Positions 61,681-64,000 of a stretch of 64,000 bases of DNA are shown here, piece by piece; position 1 is the stretch's first letter; each line of letters opens with the position of its first letter. This stretch comes from Portulaca oleracea (taxonomy: Eukaryota > Streptophyta > Magnoliopsida > Caryophyllales > Portulacaceae): the NCBI GenBank assembly GCA_029582165.1, contig CM055887.1, forward strand, positions 14,187,190-14,251,189, read 5' to 3'. The position numbers and the translations under genes are program-made. The notes beneath the pieces were generated by a model, which ran no database searches, was not told the origin of the DNA, and saw only the letters and a list, made by a program, of their open reading frames with translations.

Positions 61681-62219
61681 AATGATGATGATGATGAATA
61701 TTTTCCTGAATAAGATGGTGAGGAGTATACATATTGGGATTTTTCATGTGATAGTGGGTCTGATGTTGATGATGAAGAGGAATTAGAGGCCAAGAATATG
61801 ACTATTCAATTGAAAGAGGCAGTTGAAGCTGAGAGTGAGGCAATTGCAGATGAGAATATTGGGGAAGTTGATGGTGAAAACGTAGAGGGTCATTACCATG
61901 ATTCAGATAATACAGATATTGATGTTGGAGTTGTTGTGGAGTTGTTGTAAGAGATTTGGTTAGAAACAAAGGTGACAAGAATATGAGTAAGATTGATGAA
62001 ATTAATAAAAGGATGAAGAAGAGGGTTAAGTCTAGAATGTACCATCATGGATTGAGAATGTTAAAGGCTTGCATGGTCTTTCCTGACAAGAGATTCAAGA
62101 AGGCAGTTGATGACTACAGGATTAAAGGGAGGTACAATTTGAGGGTGACCAAGAGTGACAGGGGGAGACTCCAATTGACATGTTTGGCTGAGGGATGTGA
62201 ATGGAGAATTTATGCTGCC
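61276..62219 (+). pseudogene. Mutator-like transposase, N-terminal part (PB1-like and MuDR DNA-binding regions)
   Basis: From ATG 61276, residues 1-97 match the PB1-like N-terminal region of plant MULE transposases (FHGGEFVRAPHLVYSEGE, YDLKEMVEKRGY, YVEH). A poly-Asp tract from a GAT microsatellite (61640-61700) follows. A stop at 61711-61713 interrupts the acidic region, which stays open in the same frame to about 61948. An 11-bp tandem duplication there (61927-61937 / 61938-61948) shifts the frame. In the new frame the plant MuDR DNA-binding domain appears (FPDKRFKKAVDDYRIKGRYN, GCEWRIYA), ending at 62219. The DDE catalytic and SWIM domains are absent from the window because different sequence begins at 62220. 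Confidence 0.8.
61640..61700. repeat. (GAT)n microsatellite in coding sequence
   Basis: Trinucleotide run encoding a poly-Asp stretch in the acidic linker of the transposase. Confidence 0.9.
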
Positions 62220-64000
62220 TGTTCGGTCTCGTTCCGAGCCGAATTTCTTTACTTTTATAAGGTGTTTTGCTTGTCTTTAATAATTATTTTAGTATTTTCA
62301 TCATGTTTTACTCATTTTACATTTTTATTAGATTTTAAGTTAGTTTATTATTTTTAGTTTTTATTATTATTATTAAAATGAATCAAAAATATAAAAATTG
62401 TTAATAAAATAAAAACCTATTCCTAAACATTCCTACTCAGCCCAATTCTTCCCTTCTTCTTTCCCCTCTTCGGCCCAACTAATCCTAAGCCCAACCTAAA
62501 TACCCAAACCCACCTACCCATCTGCCCATAAACCGCCCCAGTAACCCACCCCGTTTCCCTATTTGTACCAGCTGAACAAAATACCTCCTAAAACCCTAAA
62601 TCTATTTCCCCCATTTCAATTCCCCTCTTCTTTCTTCTCTTCGTCCCTTTTCTCCCTTTCTCTCTGGTTCACTTGCGCAGACCAAACAGCCCCGAAGCCC
62701 CCACCATTTTCCAACTCCTTTTCCATCTCTCTTCTTCTCTTCATCTCAGTTCTTCTCTTCTTCTATTCTCTTCTCTATTAAATTTCTCACGATAAATTGT
62801 AATCTCATTCACTCACTTTATTTCTCTTTTCTCTAACAGCTTTAGATTGAGAGAAGAGGAAGTGGAGGATGGACGCACCTACCATTGCGCATACCATCTC
62901 TAACTGTCCAAATCCATCTGCACCGTCCAAGATTGAAGAATCGAAGGTTGAGATTTGAAGGAGAGGGTCGATTTCGAGTATAAAAAGGGAAGAAGAGGAT
63001 CCATTCGAGTAAGGAGGTTTCGGCCTCGAATTTAGGGTTAGGGTTTAATTTATGCAATTAGATTTTAGGTTTATTCATGTTTTAATTCAAGCTTTGAACT
63101 CTGTTTTAAATGTCTATTTTCGCTTTCCTTTTCAATCGATTCTAGGATTTTGGTTTTGTTAATGATTTGTTCAGTTTTGATGTAATGTTTGAATGTTCTG
63201 GTATTGAATTGGTAATGTTTGATGCGTTTCTGTTCTTGATATTCTGAGTTTTTGGTTGATTTTGGTTCGAATTTGGTATGTTGTACTGCTCCTTTTCTCC
63301 TTTCTCTCTGTCTCTGATTCTCTCTTCCCCTTCTTCTTCCTCTGCTCAGTTAATGGGCAGCAGGAAGTTTGAATCCTTTTTCTTTTCCTTTTGTTGTTTG
63401 GTCGGACAGTAGATTAGAGTTAGGATTATTAGTGTTTTCAAGTCAGGTTAGGATCAGGTATTAGGTTTCTGTTTGAGTATTTTAATTCAGCTTTGGTTAG
63501 GGTTCTATTAGGCAGTGGGTTTGTAATCATTAGGGTTTGATTTAGGTTTTGCTCTGGTTATTAGGTCTGTTAGTTTTTATTAGGGTTTTAGTTTTCATAG
63601 GGTTTGGTTTTGATCTTTGTGTTAGGGTTTTATTAAGGCCAGAATAGGTTTATTTAGGTTTTCGTTTTAAAAGTTTCTTAAGGTTTTATTAGATTAGCCA
63701 CAAAACAATCCAACTTTTAGTGAGCAGGAGGATTAAGAGTCACAAATCCTACTTCAAAGTGAGGATTTGAGGAATCTTAGTAATCCGATTCACAATTTTC
63801 TTGTTTGTTCGGGGGAAAATCAATTAGAAGTTGAAGATTCAAGTGAAGACTTTTGGTCATCAAAGGTATAATTTCTTGCTTTATTTGATTTCACGTTTAA
63901 TTACTTTCTTAATTTCATGCTTTATTTGATGCTTTTATTGCTTTCTTTGAATCCATGCTAAGATTAGTTTAATCGCTTTCCTTTACATAATTTACCGCTT
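62220..64000 (+). mobile_element. Possible start of a long LTR, running off the window
   Basis: Transposase similarity stops exactly where tgttcggtctcg begins (62220). What follows is non-coding: a C-rich segment (62440-62560), CT-rich promoter-like sequence, a TATA-like gtataaaaaggg (62976) and a T/G-rich leader with many tagggttt motifs. This fits the U3-R-U5 of a long plant LTR, but the second LTR and target duplication lie outside the window. A host gene promoter and leader is an alternative. Confidence 0.35.

Noticed and set aside
62842..63057. 71-codon minus-strand frame near the right edge
   Set aside because: No recognisable content; lies in LTR-like/leader-like sequence.

Overview
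The window is nuclear DNA of a flowering plant, most likely a eudicot. It is AT-rich and crowded with nested transposable elements. It holds one intact conventional gene whose 11 exons all close on GT-AG introns. I did not identify the species. No prokaryotic genes, CRISPR arrays or genuine tRNA/rRNA genes were seen.

Layout. 1-717: repeat-like sequence without a clear gene. 718-6781: a complete but decayed Ty1/copia element (Copia-1) with 690/695-bp LTRs and a perfect 5-bp target duplication. 6782-9770: intergenic. 9773-23768 (minus): an intact beta-1,3-galactosyltransferase of family GT31, 405 aa. Its 14-kb length comes from introns carrying three TRIM retrotransposons, an Au-type SINE, a TS-like SINE piece, a long-TIR MITE, a hairpin-ended MITE and a MITE-in-MITE pair. 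24663-29788: Copia-2, interrupted by a Cassandra solo LTR that carries a 5S rRNA-like segment. 29789-33709: intergenic, with a long CT microsatellite and a minisatellite of about 20-22 bp units.

33710-45740: Copia-3, lacking its 3' end. It is split by a gag-protease-only Ty3/gypsy element (35943-43763, minus), which is itself split by a 3.5-kb solo LTR (37172-40686). 45740-46990: LINE tail (minus). 47070-48930: a retroposed transcript with a poly(A) tail and 19-bp direct repeats, later hit by a 1.3-kb non-coding LTR element. 48950-51480: AT-rich intergenic. 51488-58517: Copia-4 (minus), missing gag, with a 289-bp hAT-type MITE and an LTR-like relic near its 3' side. 58518-64000: a GRF zinc-finger gene, then the N-terminal part of a Mutator-like transposase cut off by what looks like the start of a long LTR.

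The only gene expected to serve the plant directly is the Golgi galactosyltransferase, which probably builds arabinogalactan-protein or related glycans. Nearly everything else is retrotransposon or DNA-transposon sequence, and the nesting order gives a relative insertion history. The most unusual recurring signal is a cluster of short CACG/CGTG dyad palindromes found in LTRs of unrelated elements (Copia-1, the gypsy element, the LTR-like relic at 52.9 kb, and weaker traces at 0.5 and 11.9 kb).
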